From: Episyrphus balteatus
Lineage: Eukaryota > Arthropoda > Insecta > Diptera > Syrphidae
Direction: 5' to 3'
Length of the DNA stretch: 64,000 nucleotides
Assembly (NCBI RefSeq): GCF_945859705.1
Contig: NC_079135.1
Coordinates: forward strand, 108,712,288-108,776,287
The notes below the pieces were generated by a model. The model ran no database searches, was not told where the DNA came from, and saw only the letters and a program-made list of their open reading frames with translations. Positions 1 to 11,960 of this stretch are shown in pieces (the stretch's first letter is position 1; each line of letters opens with the position of its first letter). Made by a program: the position numbers and the translations under genes.

Positions 1-974
1 TTTGTTTGTTTTGTTTGTTTTGTTTGTTTTGTTTGTTTTGTTTGTTTTGTTTGTTTTGTTTGTTTTGTTTGTTTTGTTTGTTTTGTTTGTTTTGTTTGTT
101 TTGTTTGTTTTGTTTGTTTTGTTTGTTTTGTTTGTTTTGTTTGTTTTGTTTGTTTTGTTTGTTTTGTTTGTTTTGTTTGTTTTGTTTGTTTTGTTTGTTT
201 TGTTTGTTTTGTTTGTTTTGTTTGTTTTGTTTGTTTTGTTTGTTTTGTTTGTTTTGTTTGTTTTGTTTGTTTTGTTTGTTTTGTTTGTTTTGTTTGTTTT
301 GTTTGTTTTGTTTGTTTTGTTTGTTTTGTTTGTTTTGTTTGTTTTGTTTGTTTTGTTTGTTTTGTTTGGTTTGTTTTGTTTGTTTTGTTTGTTTTGTTTG
401 TTTTGTTTGTTTTGTTTGTTTTGTTTGTTTTGTTTGTTTTGTTTGTTTTGTTTGTTTTGTTTGTTTTGTTTGTTTTGTTTGTTTTGTTTGTTTTGTTTGT
501 TTTGTTTGTTTTGTTTGTTTTGTTTGTTTTGTTTGTTTTGTTTGTTTTGTTTGTTTTGTTTGTTTTGTTTGTTTTGTTTGTTTTGTTTGTTTTGTTTGTT
601 TTGTTTGTTTTGTTTGTTTTGTTTGTTTTGTTTGTTTTGTTTGTTTTGTTTGTTTTGTTTGTTTTGTTTGTTTTGTTTGTTTTGTTTGTTTTGTTTGTTT
701 TGTTTGTTTTGTTTGTTTTGTTTGTTTTGTTTGTTTTGTTTGTTTTGTTTGTTTTGTTTGTTTTGTTTGTTTTGTTTGTTTTGTTTGTTTTGTTTGTTTT
801 GTTTGTTTTGTTTGTTTTGTTTGTTTTGTTTGTTTTGTTTGTTTTGTTTGTTTTGTTTGTTTTGTTTGTTTTGTTTGTTTTGTTTGTTTTGTTTGTTTTG
901 TTTGTTTTGTTTGTTTTGTTTGTTTTGTTTGTTTTGTTTGTTTTGTTTGTTTTGTTTGTTTTGTTTGTTTTGTT
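1..974. repeat. 9-bp microsatellite (TTTGTTTTG)n
   Basis: About 108 near-perfect copies of a 9-bp unit run from the window edge to 974, so the array may extend further left. One interruption near position 369 (a G where T is expected) shifts the phase. Otherwise the copies look identical, which suggests recent expansion or an assembly artefact. Open frames through it are only repeats of Leu, Phe, Cys and Val and are not genes. Confidence 0.97.
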
Positions 975-3900
975 CGGAAAAAACAATGTTGAACAGCCTA
1001 AATTAAATAATGCAGAGTGTAAGCTTCATGTATATTCAAGATTTTGATATCTTAAATATTTGTATTTGAATATGTATTTATATGACCGGCTTTCTGATAA
1101 ATAGTCCCTCTTAAACCAAAAGGGCAGAAGGTGCGTCCTCATTATTTGCATACGTCTCCGAACCTTTAATTCCCATAAAGTGGATATATTGACATCAAAA
1201 ATATCCCATACATCTTTTTTTTTTTCATATATTTACTTATATTCTCCTTTTCTTCTTCCTTTCTATTTGTCAGCACAACAGGCTTTTACAGTGCTTTATT
1301 AAAACCTCCTCCGGATGTTAAAAATATAGAATTGATGTTCTGTCATGTCAGGATATTACTCAAGTGTGCTTCCGTTCCGAAAATTTACATATCGAGAGAA
1401 AAAGGGAATAAATTACTCCTGGGAGAAAAGGGCTTTTTCAAAAAGGATTATTATAAACATAACATCGTACTACAACATAACAAATATAATACATATTTCT
1501 ATACTGAATGTGAATTATACTTTATTATGTATTGTACAATTTTGGTCGATGAGTTAGCATTTTTTTTTTTTTTTTGGTTTTATTCGTATTTACTTGTAAA
1601 TGTAATTGAATATTTATGGTGAATTATAATGAATATACAAAAGAGGATGAAAGAATTTGGAATTTTTATTGCAAATTAACTGAAAGGATGGAAACTTAAA
1701 GACTTTTCTTTTCATTGAGAAGTCAAACTGACAGAAAAAAAAATTAACCAAATAATTCAAGGATACATAAGTTGTTAAAGCCTGGCATTTTTTTTCGTTG
1801 TAAAGCTCATAGTTGTTACAAAAGAGGTCACTGAACTTACTGTGAGCTTTCGGGTCAAAAGACGTTACTTTTTAATTTTATTATATTAAAAAAAAAAAAC
1901 GAATTACCGTTATTAGTTGAGAAAGTACTAAAAAAGTACTAAAAAAGTACTATTCATGTACTGAAAAAGAAATCACTTTACACACCATTTTATATTTGTT
2001 GTAACTTTTGAAAAATGTTTGTATAAATTATACTAAGCATGTATCTTTTCTAGGTGCTCAAATAGAAAACCAAATAATCAATGATTTTTACAAATTAAAA
2101 AAAGGTCACTGTGGTGTATGCGTACTATTTTTTTTTTGTAAGTTGAATAAAAATAATGCTTCTAGAATTTTTATACAAAGGCTGGTATAGGGAAAATAAA
2201 AGTTGGGCTGTCATGGGCTAATATTTTGCAGACAAACCACGATTTTAAACAAACGATTTTATTCACAGGTTTCCGATATGAGAAAAAGTTTTTTTTATTG
2301 TATCTTTTGAAAAAATGGTGGAATAAAGAAAAAAAAATATGGCTATCCTAAGCTAACGTTGGGCAAACGAACCACAGTGCAAAACCAACAGTTTTTACAC
2401 CGAATAACAAAAAATATTTTTTTTGTAAATTTTTGAAGAAAAAACAAAAATTCCGTTATAATTTAAGAACTAAGGTTGGCCTAGCATAAACCATCTTGTT
2501 TTATCCTTGGCCAACCTTTGGCAGGTTAGAAAAAAAAAATAGCATTTGGGGGTACCATTTTCACAAAGCTACCTAGCCTATGACAAAAAGTTCCTCACAG
2601 ACTGTGCTAGTAACTTTTTCCTACAAAAAACGAAAACATCCTTTTGAATATTATCAAATCGATTCATCGCATCTGCAAATTTTACTCTCTAATGTAACAA
2701 TAATGGTTACTTGGTTACGAAGCGTAGTAAAATATCGCAAATAAAAATGAGAAAATGTCAGTATACCTATCAAAATATTCTTTCCTTGTTTTTAAAGTGT
2801 AAAGAATATAAAATAAAGGCTTTGTATACATCAATTCGAACGTGAACAACATATCTGGAGCCCAGGCACATCTGTATAAAAAAGAATTTATTTAAATAAA
2901 CTTCAGAGTAGAGTGTTCCGATGGCTTTAAATATTAAATACAGCTTAGTACATTATCAGTGACTTTTCACAGATTACCATGTAAACTCATAGGTATCATA
3001 AAGAAAATCTGTAAAAATTGTGTTGAAATGTCTACTCAACAACTCAGCATTTTAAATAACATTTTGACGTAAAAGTGTTAAACATAGTTGAAAGAATTTA
3101 TTATTTCCTTACGAAAAAGGCCTTTTTTCTGTGTCAATCATTTTTTTTTTCCAAAATAAACGAACTGCCTTGAAAGTCCTACACGTACCCATTTGTACAT
3201 TTTATTTCATATATATTTTTTAAATTTACAAAAATAAAACTAGGTGTTAATTTTATTTAAGGTTAGATAATCTTAACTTCCAGGACATCCGTGTAAAAAG
3301 TTTCACATAAAAACGACTAAACTTTCTCTTATAAATGCTCAACAAGTTTGCTCAGCTTTAATAAGCGTTCATATATACATTAGATAACAACAAATAATAA
3401 CCATCTCTGCATTTTTCTCGCACGTTTGCCTTTTAAACTTTTACCTCCCCCTATCCTCTCTACAACCGCATATATTTTTACGAAGGGCGTTTTCAAGATT
3501 TTCTGCCTCGGGAATCACACAAATTTCTATATAATATTTCCTTCAAACACCTCGCAACACTTGTTCTCTCTCCAGTTTAGTTCAAGGATGCTGATGTGAT
3601 GATGCTCTCCTTCGGTCTTCGCATAATCGTCCTAGGGTGATTTTGCTTGGTGCTCTTCTCATGGCACTGAAAGTTTTATGTGTGAAATAATTTAATACCA
3701 CCCGGTGTGGAATGTACATATAAACGAACGTACACAGTGTCGACCTCTCGACTATGGCTATAGGCTTTATGCTATGCATAGAAAATCCTTCGGGGCAATG
3801 TCACACAAAATGTATTTATTGTTTCGTTAATTTTGAGGCATTTTTTCGATTTAATTTATTATATTTGTCTATTCGTAGCGTGTCGCCAACATCACAGTCT

Positions 3901-6301
3901 TCTGAGGTCGGTCGCGTAAGACCCACTCAGTTTTCTAAGCTGGCTCTGTTGTGTCAAAGTTTTGGTTATAACGGGTGGGTGTCCTGGGAAATCCCTAGGA
4001 TTTGTAATTCGCTTAAAATTTATTGAGTAAACCACAGAGAGACACTACAGAGAGGACAAAGTAATAATATAGACCTTAACATAATAATCACATAAAAGGG
4101 AATACAGCTCTCAAGTTGCCTGCCACACACAATTTGGCATGTGGCAGATGGTGGCGTTTCTTATAAACATTTCTACACATTTATTCACGGGATAGTAGGC
4201 TTTCAAAAATTCAAAAATTCTCAAGCTTACCAATGTCAGCACCACTGCTATGCCTTTTGAATGAAATACACTACGAGTCATTTAATAAGACACAGTTAAA
4301 AAACAGTTTTGTTAAATATGTTCAATAAAAATATCAAGGACATTACTAAAAAATGTCCTGAGAAAAAAGTAAGAAAACATTTATTAACTTTTAATATTTC
4401 GGTTTTTTTACAACTCATTGAATTGTTAAAATAAATGAACCTATTTAAATGACTCAAAGTGTCCTTCTGAACGAATTTATTTTTAGTATTGTAGGCAAAC
4501 GCAAAACCACATTTGGTTATGAAGATCAAATTTTATTTTCATTTCTCTGTGAATTTTGAGTGAAATTTTATTTCATTTTTCTTGTTTTTTGGCCTTTAAA
4601 AAATTTAAAGGTGATGTGTTATTGCCTGAGGTTAAATTGTAACTCTTACTTCATAAATTGTATTATACTGTACGTGCACACATATCCTGTTTGCCAGCTT
4701 TTATATATATAAGTAGGTATAATATTGGAAATAAAATTAGAATGTGAAAATGTGTGGAGCTTGAAGGCGAATGAAGGTTATAGAAAAGTTTAAGGTTTTA
4801 AAGGACTGTGATGTGTATATAAAGAATTTCCTTTAACATGGATAAGAGTATGAAAATTTATGGGTTTTATGTGAGCGTGTTTGAAGAAATATTTAGAGGG
4901 TTTTTTTTTTAGAGAGGATAAAAATAACTGCAATTCAAGTTGCTTTTAGTTACACAAACAAAGTACAGAAAAAATAAAAAAAATACTTTAAAGTCTTGAG
5001 TTTTTTATGATTGTCTTATCGTAAAATCTTAAAAGAATTATTGACGTAGTGTTAAGGAAGCAACGAAGGTAAATTAAAAAGTTAGGATACTCAAGATGAT
5101 GCTCGTGGCTTATGTGATGTATGACAGCATACGTTAATAAAAAAAAAATAATTTATAACTTTATGTTTTAATACCTTTTGTATAGGTACATTTAAGACCA
5201 TGTAATCGTATAAATTTCTAAACCTCAAAACGGTAACATTAGAAGTACTTATTAATAACTGAAATAAAAGCTCTTACATTTCAATTAACTCTTGGGTATA
5301 TATAAGAAAAACTTTTTATTTTGGAAAAAAAGCAATAAAATGAAACATGATATTACATTCGATAGCACAATAAGTTCAACAGGAGGTGTTTTAAGTGAAA
5401 ATATATATGTACTAAATCCAATAGTGGTTTTGGCAAAAGAAGAAAATTTAAAATCGAACACTCATAATGTAGCATCATTGAAAGGATGTTCTGGCAAAAA
5501 GCTCAAATTGCCGTATGTATCTGCATTTTTGATACGTTAAGGCAAACGGGTTATATATTTGAATATTCAAAATTAAGACGATTTTCCAGAAAAGCAATTG
5601 CAAGAGATTTTTTTTTATTCTATCGAATTGAAATAAACTGACTTCTTACAAAATGTTAAAAATACTTCAATTCAAGTTTATACGACAGCTTACTTCAGAG
5701 CATAGATTTGAAAATCCTACGAAAAAGGACAAGAGTAAAAAGAAAAACCTTCAAGTTTTCATATTTCATACTATTATCAAAATAATCTCAGAGTCTTTGT
5801 CATTATACTTTCAAAAAATTTTTGACAAATCCAATAAAATTTTAAGCCCATAGATTAAACATCAATTTCAAAAGATTAGAAAATATTCTAAAGACCTTTT
5901 TTATTATTTGGTCAGCAACAAAAACATTGTTTACGTCAAAAGACAAAAAAATGTTACGTATACACCACAGTGACCTGAAAATCACTTAGAATGACCTGTC
6001 AAGGCAAACTTATCAAAATATAACTAAATTGAACTGCCAAATACTCTAAAACTCATTTTCTTCGGATGAATAACAGCAAATTGTACCAAGTTACCATGAC
6101 TGTTGCATTTTAAAAATTTACATATTTTTACAAAATTAACTAAAATTTAAATTTAAGATAATTTCATGGCGCAATTTGTATTTGTTAGACATTGAAAATT
6201 CTTACAATGTAACATTGGTGCATGAGAGCGGACATTCATGTAAATAATTTTCACATCGTGTTTCGTGTCAAAAAAAATCGAGGTTTTAATCAAAATTTAG
6301 T
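975..6301. other. AT-rich non-coding stretch
   Basis: No credible gene is visible. The stretch is AT-rich with many homopolymer runs. A small tandem motif (AAAGTACTA, three copies) lies at about 1923-1953. Two copies of a dispersed motif resembling TACGTATACACCACAGTGACC lie at 2104-2125 (reverse) and 5953-5975 (forward). The interval from about 3570 to 4020 is less AT-rich than its surroundings, but its open frames match nothing I recognise. Confidence 0.6.
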
Positions 6302-6660
6302 TTACGATGATGGAGAAGTCCAAAAAAGTGGATCTCGTCATGACGTCCGTCGGTCTGGATAGTTCGGATAGTGGAAATATGGCGTTTGGCATTTTTGGCG
6401 AAAATTGACATTTTGGTTATTTACGCATATTTTATCAAAGAATCAACCGATTTTATTCAAACCATACACACAGATATTTCTTATTGTTTAAAAAAATTGT
6501 GTGTATTCAAATTAAAAAAAATTTTAAAAAATTAAAAAAATAAAATTGTTTATGATTTTTAAAAATTTGTTTTCTGATTTCTAACTAAATCGGTAAAATT
6601 CCAATGGTAAGTTAATATTTATGTACTTTTTATTATAAGAGCAAGTACGTGCGACCCAGT
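6302..6660 (-). repeat. Dispersed CAGA-core repeat, truncated copy
   Basis: This is an old, reverse-oriented copy of the family seen best at 14478-15272 and 26211-27045. It runs from a segment like GATGATGGAGAAGTCC followed by AAAAAAGTGG, through a degenerate GTCCGTCGGTCTGG tract, to the family end GCAAGTACGTGCGACCCAGT at 6641-6660. The middle is much shorter than in the other copies. Confidence 0.6.
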
Positions 6661-6802
6661 CTTCCATTCTTTCCTTTGAGGAAGGAATTTTAAGTTTTAA
6701 AATTTTTTTTCCATACACATATGTACATACATTTTAATTAAGAAAAAATTTGATCCTTCAGAGCATTTTCTTTTTCTTTTTTTTTTTCTTTTTTAAAAAT
6801 AC

Positions 6803-7054
6803 ATATCGTCGGTGAAACCAGAAAAGTGTGTAACTCCATTTTAGCATATTTTATGCAAAAAAAAAAACAAAATCGTTTTGAAGGCATTTGTATGAGTTTT
6901 CATTTTCTAATTTGCTAATAAAAGAAAAACTATGAACTATAAGGGGATTCTGAGTTTAAGGAACGGTAGATTTTAGGTTTGTCTAACAGATGGCATTCAA
7001 ATCTAATTTTCAAAAATTTGGAGTTACACACTTGTCTGGTTTCACCGACGATAT
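6803..7054. mobile_element. MITE-like element with about 36-bp terminal inverted repeats
   Basis: The ends at 6803-6838 and 7019-7054 are inverted copies of each other, beginning ATATCGTCGGTGAAACCAG, with one mismatch within the first 30 bases. If the leading TA is the target duplication, the element starts TCGTCGGTG and is flanked by TA, as in Tc1/mariner-type MITEs. No coding capacity is visible, so the superfamily is not secure. Confidence 0.6.
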
Positions 7055-7217
7055 AAAAAAATCACCATCATTACAGGAAAAACTGCATTGAGAAATCAGG
7101 CTCAAAAACCGTTTCCAAACCAAAATGAAATGGTTTCTTTAATCATGAGTTCGAGAGATTTAAAGTTTAAACTTCTTATAACTGTTTGTCAACAACTTTA
7201 TGACTAAAAACGAAGTT

Positions 7218-7953
7218 CTTCTTCTTCTTCTTCCTTTTTCTCGGCGCTGTTATGATCTCGATGTCGAGGGGATCATAACCTTCCCACGTTACTGCTTCAC
7301 ACTAGTGATCCGCCTGTGGGGTTCGCCGGGTTGACCTCAGAAATCGGCGGCAAGCCTCCCGGTTTTGTATTGTTCCGTTTCTGAGGCCAACTGAATGCTG
7401 GTGTTTTTGCATTTGCTTGTACCAGGCGTTTTTAGGCCTACCTTTCTTTTTATTTCGTGTTGGAACGTTATATGATATTGCTTTTTGACGGGGTTCTCAG
7501 GATCTCTCCTTTGAATATGGCAATACCAACTGAGTCGGTCGTGTTCAATTTTTTGGGAGATGGTATTTTTAACATGAAGGCTTCCTCGGATCTTTCTACT
7601 TCTAATTCTATCAAGCTTTGTTACTCCTGCTGTCATGCGAAGCATCTTCATCTCAGCTGCCGTTAACTTACTCTCATACTTTTTGTACATTGTCCAACAT
7701 TGTGAACCGTATGTGAGTGCTGGACGCACAACTGCGGTGTAGAGCCTTCCTTTCAGCTTAGGGGGCATTTTTCGATCACAGAAGATAGCAGAATTTTCCC
7801 GCCACTTCATCCACCCTACGCTTACGCGATGATTGATATTGTCATCACAAGTACCTTCGTTATTTATCATAGACCCCAGATATTTAAACTTTTCACACTT
7901 GGGAAGCACTACACCATTCAAATAAATGTCAGGAATAGGCCTGTGTGGATCAG
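7218..7953 (-). mobile_element. 5'-truncated RTE-like non-LTR retrotransposon
   Basis: The insertion lies on the minus strand, bounded by a 17-bp direct repeat at 7201-7217 and 7954-7970 (TGACTAAAAACGAAGTT against TGACTGAAAACGAAGTT, one mismatch). This is a typical target-site duplication left by target-primed reverse transcription. The 3' end, at low coordinates, has a short GAA/AAG microsatellite tail next to the duplication, as often seen in RTE-type elements. Only the 3' portion of ORF2 is present, so the copy was dead on arrival. Confidence 0.85.
7302..7953 (-). pseudogene. C-terminal fragment of RTE-like reverse transcriptase ORF2
   Basis: The fragment covers the end of the RT thumb and the C-terminal tail. 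Recognisable blocks are EKFKYLGSMINNEGTCDDNI, then INHRVSVGWMKWRE, KLKGRLYTAVVRPALTYGSQ and RDPENPVKK, all typical of RTE-clade ORF2 in animals. The catalytic FADD region is absent because of 5' truncation. Near 7438 the reading frame breaks within an A-rich run. In the shifted frame the tail continues through KGRPKNAWYKQMQ to a TAG at 7302-7304. Open sequence upstream of 7953 belongs to the flanking DNA and not to the element. The retrotransposon identity is very likely; the clade name rests on remembered motif similarity. Confidence 0.82.
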
Positions 7954-7970
7954 TGACTGAAAACGAAGTT

Positions 7971-10900
7971 ACGTGACCAAAATTGACTCCTAATACTATA
8001 GCCACTTGTGCTACTAAAAATGAAAAGAGTTGTTTGTGCCGAGTAACTGCTTTGAACAATGAATGTTGTTTCCAAAAATTAAACCTTCTAATTCATTTCA
8101 TTGATTTAGGGAATTATAAACAATGAAACAATTCCCATTTTTTGTGATATATCCCAGGGGAGTAATGGACTTTGCTAATTATTAGTTTCGTAAGGTATTT
8201 GATTTGACAGCTTTAAATAAATTCATGCAACTGAAAATATGATAAACCAAATATTATCGTAAAGAAATGAAACTTAATTTTGTCAAATCAAAATGTCTCA
8301 AAATTTATATTTTTCCGGATCACCCAAAGGATTTAAAATCATAAAAATATCTATTTCATGAGCATCTCTCATTTTCAAGAACAATAAAATGTTCTTCCAC
8401 ATTTCCTTATTTATCTAATACCTCTTCCAAAAGGATTGTATTTCATATTTTTTTTTTTACATACCTATTTCTTCTTCTATCATAAAGATATCTCCAATCT
8501 TCTCGTCAAAAAATATAGTGTTTGTCTAAAATGACTCTCAGTTGACATTTGTAATAAAGTTCAAACCGTTATATGCTTGCACTTTTGCTTTATTTTTATC
8601 CTCCATGATGATCCTGGTGCTGCTGCCTAGCCTACCTTTTCCTGTCATGGTGTTTTATATTTTACATTTTCTCCTTTCGCTAAAAAAAAAGAAACAGAAC
8701 ACAAATCTAGATGTTCAACAAAAGTGGCGGATTTTCTTCCACATTTTTTTGTTCGAACAAAAAAAAAAAAGGGTGGGTAACATTATCCTTTTGGATGGGA
8801 AAATGCGTCCCTGCTGTGAGAATAGACAATAATGCATCTTGAAAGCTTGAAAGTGGCTTGCGCTTTTTTTTTTTTTTTGTTTCCTATCCAATTTGTTTCG
8901 GGTTGTTGTTGTCGTTGTTGTTGTATCAAGTTGTTGAAATCTGAAGTACCTAGGTGAATTTTAAGTCTTTTCCTTATACAGTTTTTTTTATTTTAGAAGA
9001 GGTACAAGGTTAAGTGCAAATTTACAACCTTAACATTGTTGTTTGATGAAGACAGTCTCTCCTAGAGGATATATAAAGGACATATTTCAAGTACTACACA
9101 GTATATTATAAGCTTGGGAAGGTTGTGATTTTTTTTTAGCTTACTAACTTGTTCATATAGATCAGACAGATCCGCAAATCCTTTGTGATATAAAAAAAAA
9201 ATGTCCCTGGGCATGTGTAAGTTGTTATCTGACAGGTGAGATTGCACACTGACAATGACGATGAAGATGTAAAGTATATTTTTTTTATAGAAGAAGAAGT
9301 TTTTGTGACACAAATGGAAATTACATATTTTTCAATTTTGGTTTTAAAAAATTTGACATGAACGAGTAATCTCATGGCTTTAGGGGAATGCTTTGCTCAC
9401 GTTTAAAAATAAATTCATGTCAACAATTTAATAAATTTTAACCTTGATGTTAAATGGTTTTGATTGTTATTTTTAGAACATAATCACTTCCTAACACATG
9501 ACAAGATATCAGAAGTGGGATAGCATAATTTTATTTCTTGTTAATGTTCGCGACAGTTTATGAAGAAATACAAAAGAAAATGCGGTTTTTTCCTCGGAAA
9601 TCAATTTTATCAAAAAAGCTTATTAAGATTTTTGGTTAACCTTTTCTCCCAGCGACATCTGGAGTCTCAAAGTTCATGAGTTAACGTAACAGAAGACAAA
9701 AGCAAAAACCACATCTCATTTCCTTTAAAATTTATTTTCAATTTTCAATTTAATTTAATTTTTCCTCCTGAATTCGCAGCCAAAGTCAAAATATTTAAAT
9801 TAAATAATCTACAAAATGTCCTCTACCTGAGGACGAAATTGAATTCAAAACTTTTCCAAACACAATAACGTCATAAAATGTCATTATTTTCTTGGGACCG
9901 ATCTCGGCCACATTGTGTATCTTACTTCAAAATGTCCATGTCCAATCCGTGTGTGTCAGCATCATTGAACTTTTTTGCGAACTTCTGGGTGACATAATCT
10001 CTGTATTAAGTAATTTACTTTCTTTGCTCACACTTTGTTGACATATTGACACAAATGTTAGCTCATTCACTTACACACACAAATACTTTTCACGTCCATT
10101 GTGTGTCTTTGTCTGGAAAAAACTTTCTTGTCTTTCTTCTTGTTTTTCAAATTTTTGACAGATTTTACCAATTTAAAATAAAAATCTGTCAACTCTGTCA
10201 ATATTGTATGTGTTTTTTTGGATTTTGTTTCGTATTTCATTATACCAAACAAGACAAGACATACACACTGTCTCTCGATGATGATGGGTAAATGTATGTT
10301 GTAAAAGACAGAGGAGTATTTTATAACTTTTATCCTTTTTATCATATTTTCTTGGGCAAAAGAAAAGGGATCATAAAAGGGTCAAAAAGTCTCAACCTAG
10401 GGGTTGACACTAATACACTCATATAAAATGCAAATTAATTCAGAGAAAGTTTTTTCTGTTTTTTTTTTTTTTTGTTTTTATAAAGAAGTGGAAATGTGAA
10501 TATATCCTTTTTGGTTTTGGTTTGGACTTAGTTGAAAATAGAAACAACAATTGCATTTTCTGGCCAGAGGAGAAGATTATAGAGAAAATTTTGTGTTGCT
10601 TTTATATATTCTGACCACAAGATGTTTCATTAGCATTTTGTTGAAAATTTGACGATGAGAGTAGGCGAAACCAAAAATACTGTATCTTAGCCATTTAATG
10701 TGGTTGGAAGTGAGAGAAGTTTATAACATGATACTTTGATGGTGGTATCCCTGTTTCCCTTTGGAAGCTGAAAAATCTTTAAAATAAATTTCGGTGAGGT
10801 TAAAACAACTGATTCTTGATCCCTTTGAATATAATGGTTTATATTTGCAGGGTGTTTTCTTTTGCAAAATTAAAAAGCTAAGTTGGATGGAATTGGAAAT

Positions 10901-10990
10901 TTATTTTCAAACTTTGAATATTCAAAAGCAAATTTTGAAATAAAAAAAATAAAACATTTTTTTTTAAATTTCCTTAATTTTAACACGTAA
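7971..10990. other. AT-rich non-coding stretch
   Basis: Homopolymers and simple repeats are frequent, for example GTT trinucleotides near 8903-8925. Short open frames here are AT-rich and match nothing I recognise. No RNA gene or long inverted repeat was found by eye. Confidence 0.5.
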
Positions 10991-11018
10991 GATTTCTTAC
11001 AAATTGTTACATTATAAA

Positions 11019-11960
11019 GCGGCAAAAAGTTTGCTTTCAGTATAAGAACCAAGGATCAAAAGAGTCTATAAAATTGGTTGAAAGGGTGTTTTTTTCGCAG
11101 AAAAGAGGAAAAATATTGTTTGTGGAAAATAATCATAGGTATGAGTCATGTTCATGGTAATTTTTTGATTTTGAATGTAATGTTAATTTTTTAAACTTGA
11201 TGAAATCGTTTCTTTTGTTATAAGAACTAAGAGTCTGTCAAGTCTACAAAATTATCTTCATTGAAAGAGTGTTTTTTTCATATAGAAATTATGAAATTCA
11301 TAATTAGCACTACAAAAACTGGGACGAAAATGTTACCGCAATGACAATTGGTAAAAATATTTCATTTATAACAGAAACCAGGAATCTAAGCAGATTTTAA
11401 AAATATTTCAGGTGAAAGGGTGTTTTTTTTTATGGGAAATAAGGAAAAACCGCTATAAGTCTGATAAAATCAATGGTATAAAAGGAAAAGGTACCCTTAC
11501 AAAATTAATTAAAAGTGTTGTCTTTACCATAGGAATAACGGATAATATTTTTCAAATAAAAGGGTGTTTTTTTTCAGATATAGAGAAAATATGGGTTTAT
11601 TGGAAAAAACTATTTAATAACAATGGTTCCCTATTGAAATTCAGCAATTATGTTACTTTTTAGACTTGAGGCAATAATCTAAGGTGTTTTTAAGAAAATC
11701 ATGGTTAAAAGGGTTTTTTTTGATTGAAAAATAAATTAACATTAAATTTGGTAAAAACTTTGCAGTTAGGATAGAAAGCAAGAATAAAAAGTTTTCATAA
11801 AATAATTTTCTGTAAAAGGGTGTTTTTTTTGCAGAGATATAAAGTATATTCTGTAAAAAGTCCCAAAAAGCCAATGATTCGACGTTTAAGAACAAACAAA
11901 AAATTTTTGAGTTAAAGGGTGTTTCTTTGGGCGGGCGGAGGGAACTTAACTTGAGTATTT
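11019..11960. repeat. Diverged tandem family with GAAAGGGTGTTTTTTT motif, locus 1
   Basis: About seven diverged units of roughly 100-180 bp each end with a box like GAAAGGGTGTTTTTTT (near 11078, 11262, 11412, 11555, 11705, 11812 and 11913). Each is usually preceded by AAGAATC, AAAAGTCTATA and AAATT-like blocks. The same series, in the same order, recurs at 50640-51690 and continues at 55906. Together these are two old copies of one tandem-repeat-bearing element. Confidence 0.75.

Noticed and set aside
2..1047. Three long open frames of Phe/Leu/Cys/Val repeats at the window start
   Set aside because: They are translations of a 9-bp microsatellite, which leaves all frames open.
3582..3779. Basic 65-residue frame with an RRAPSKITLGRLCEDRRR stretch, possibly a LINE remnant
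   Set aside because: The similarity is only a vague impression. No RT or endonuclease motif is nearby and no element ends were found.
7954..8059. N-terminal 37 residues of the open frame over the RTE fragment
   Set aside because: They lie outside the target duplication, so they are host flank fused by chance.
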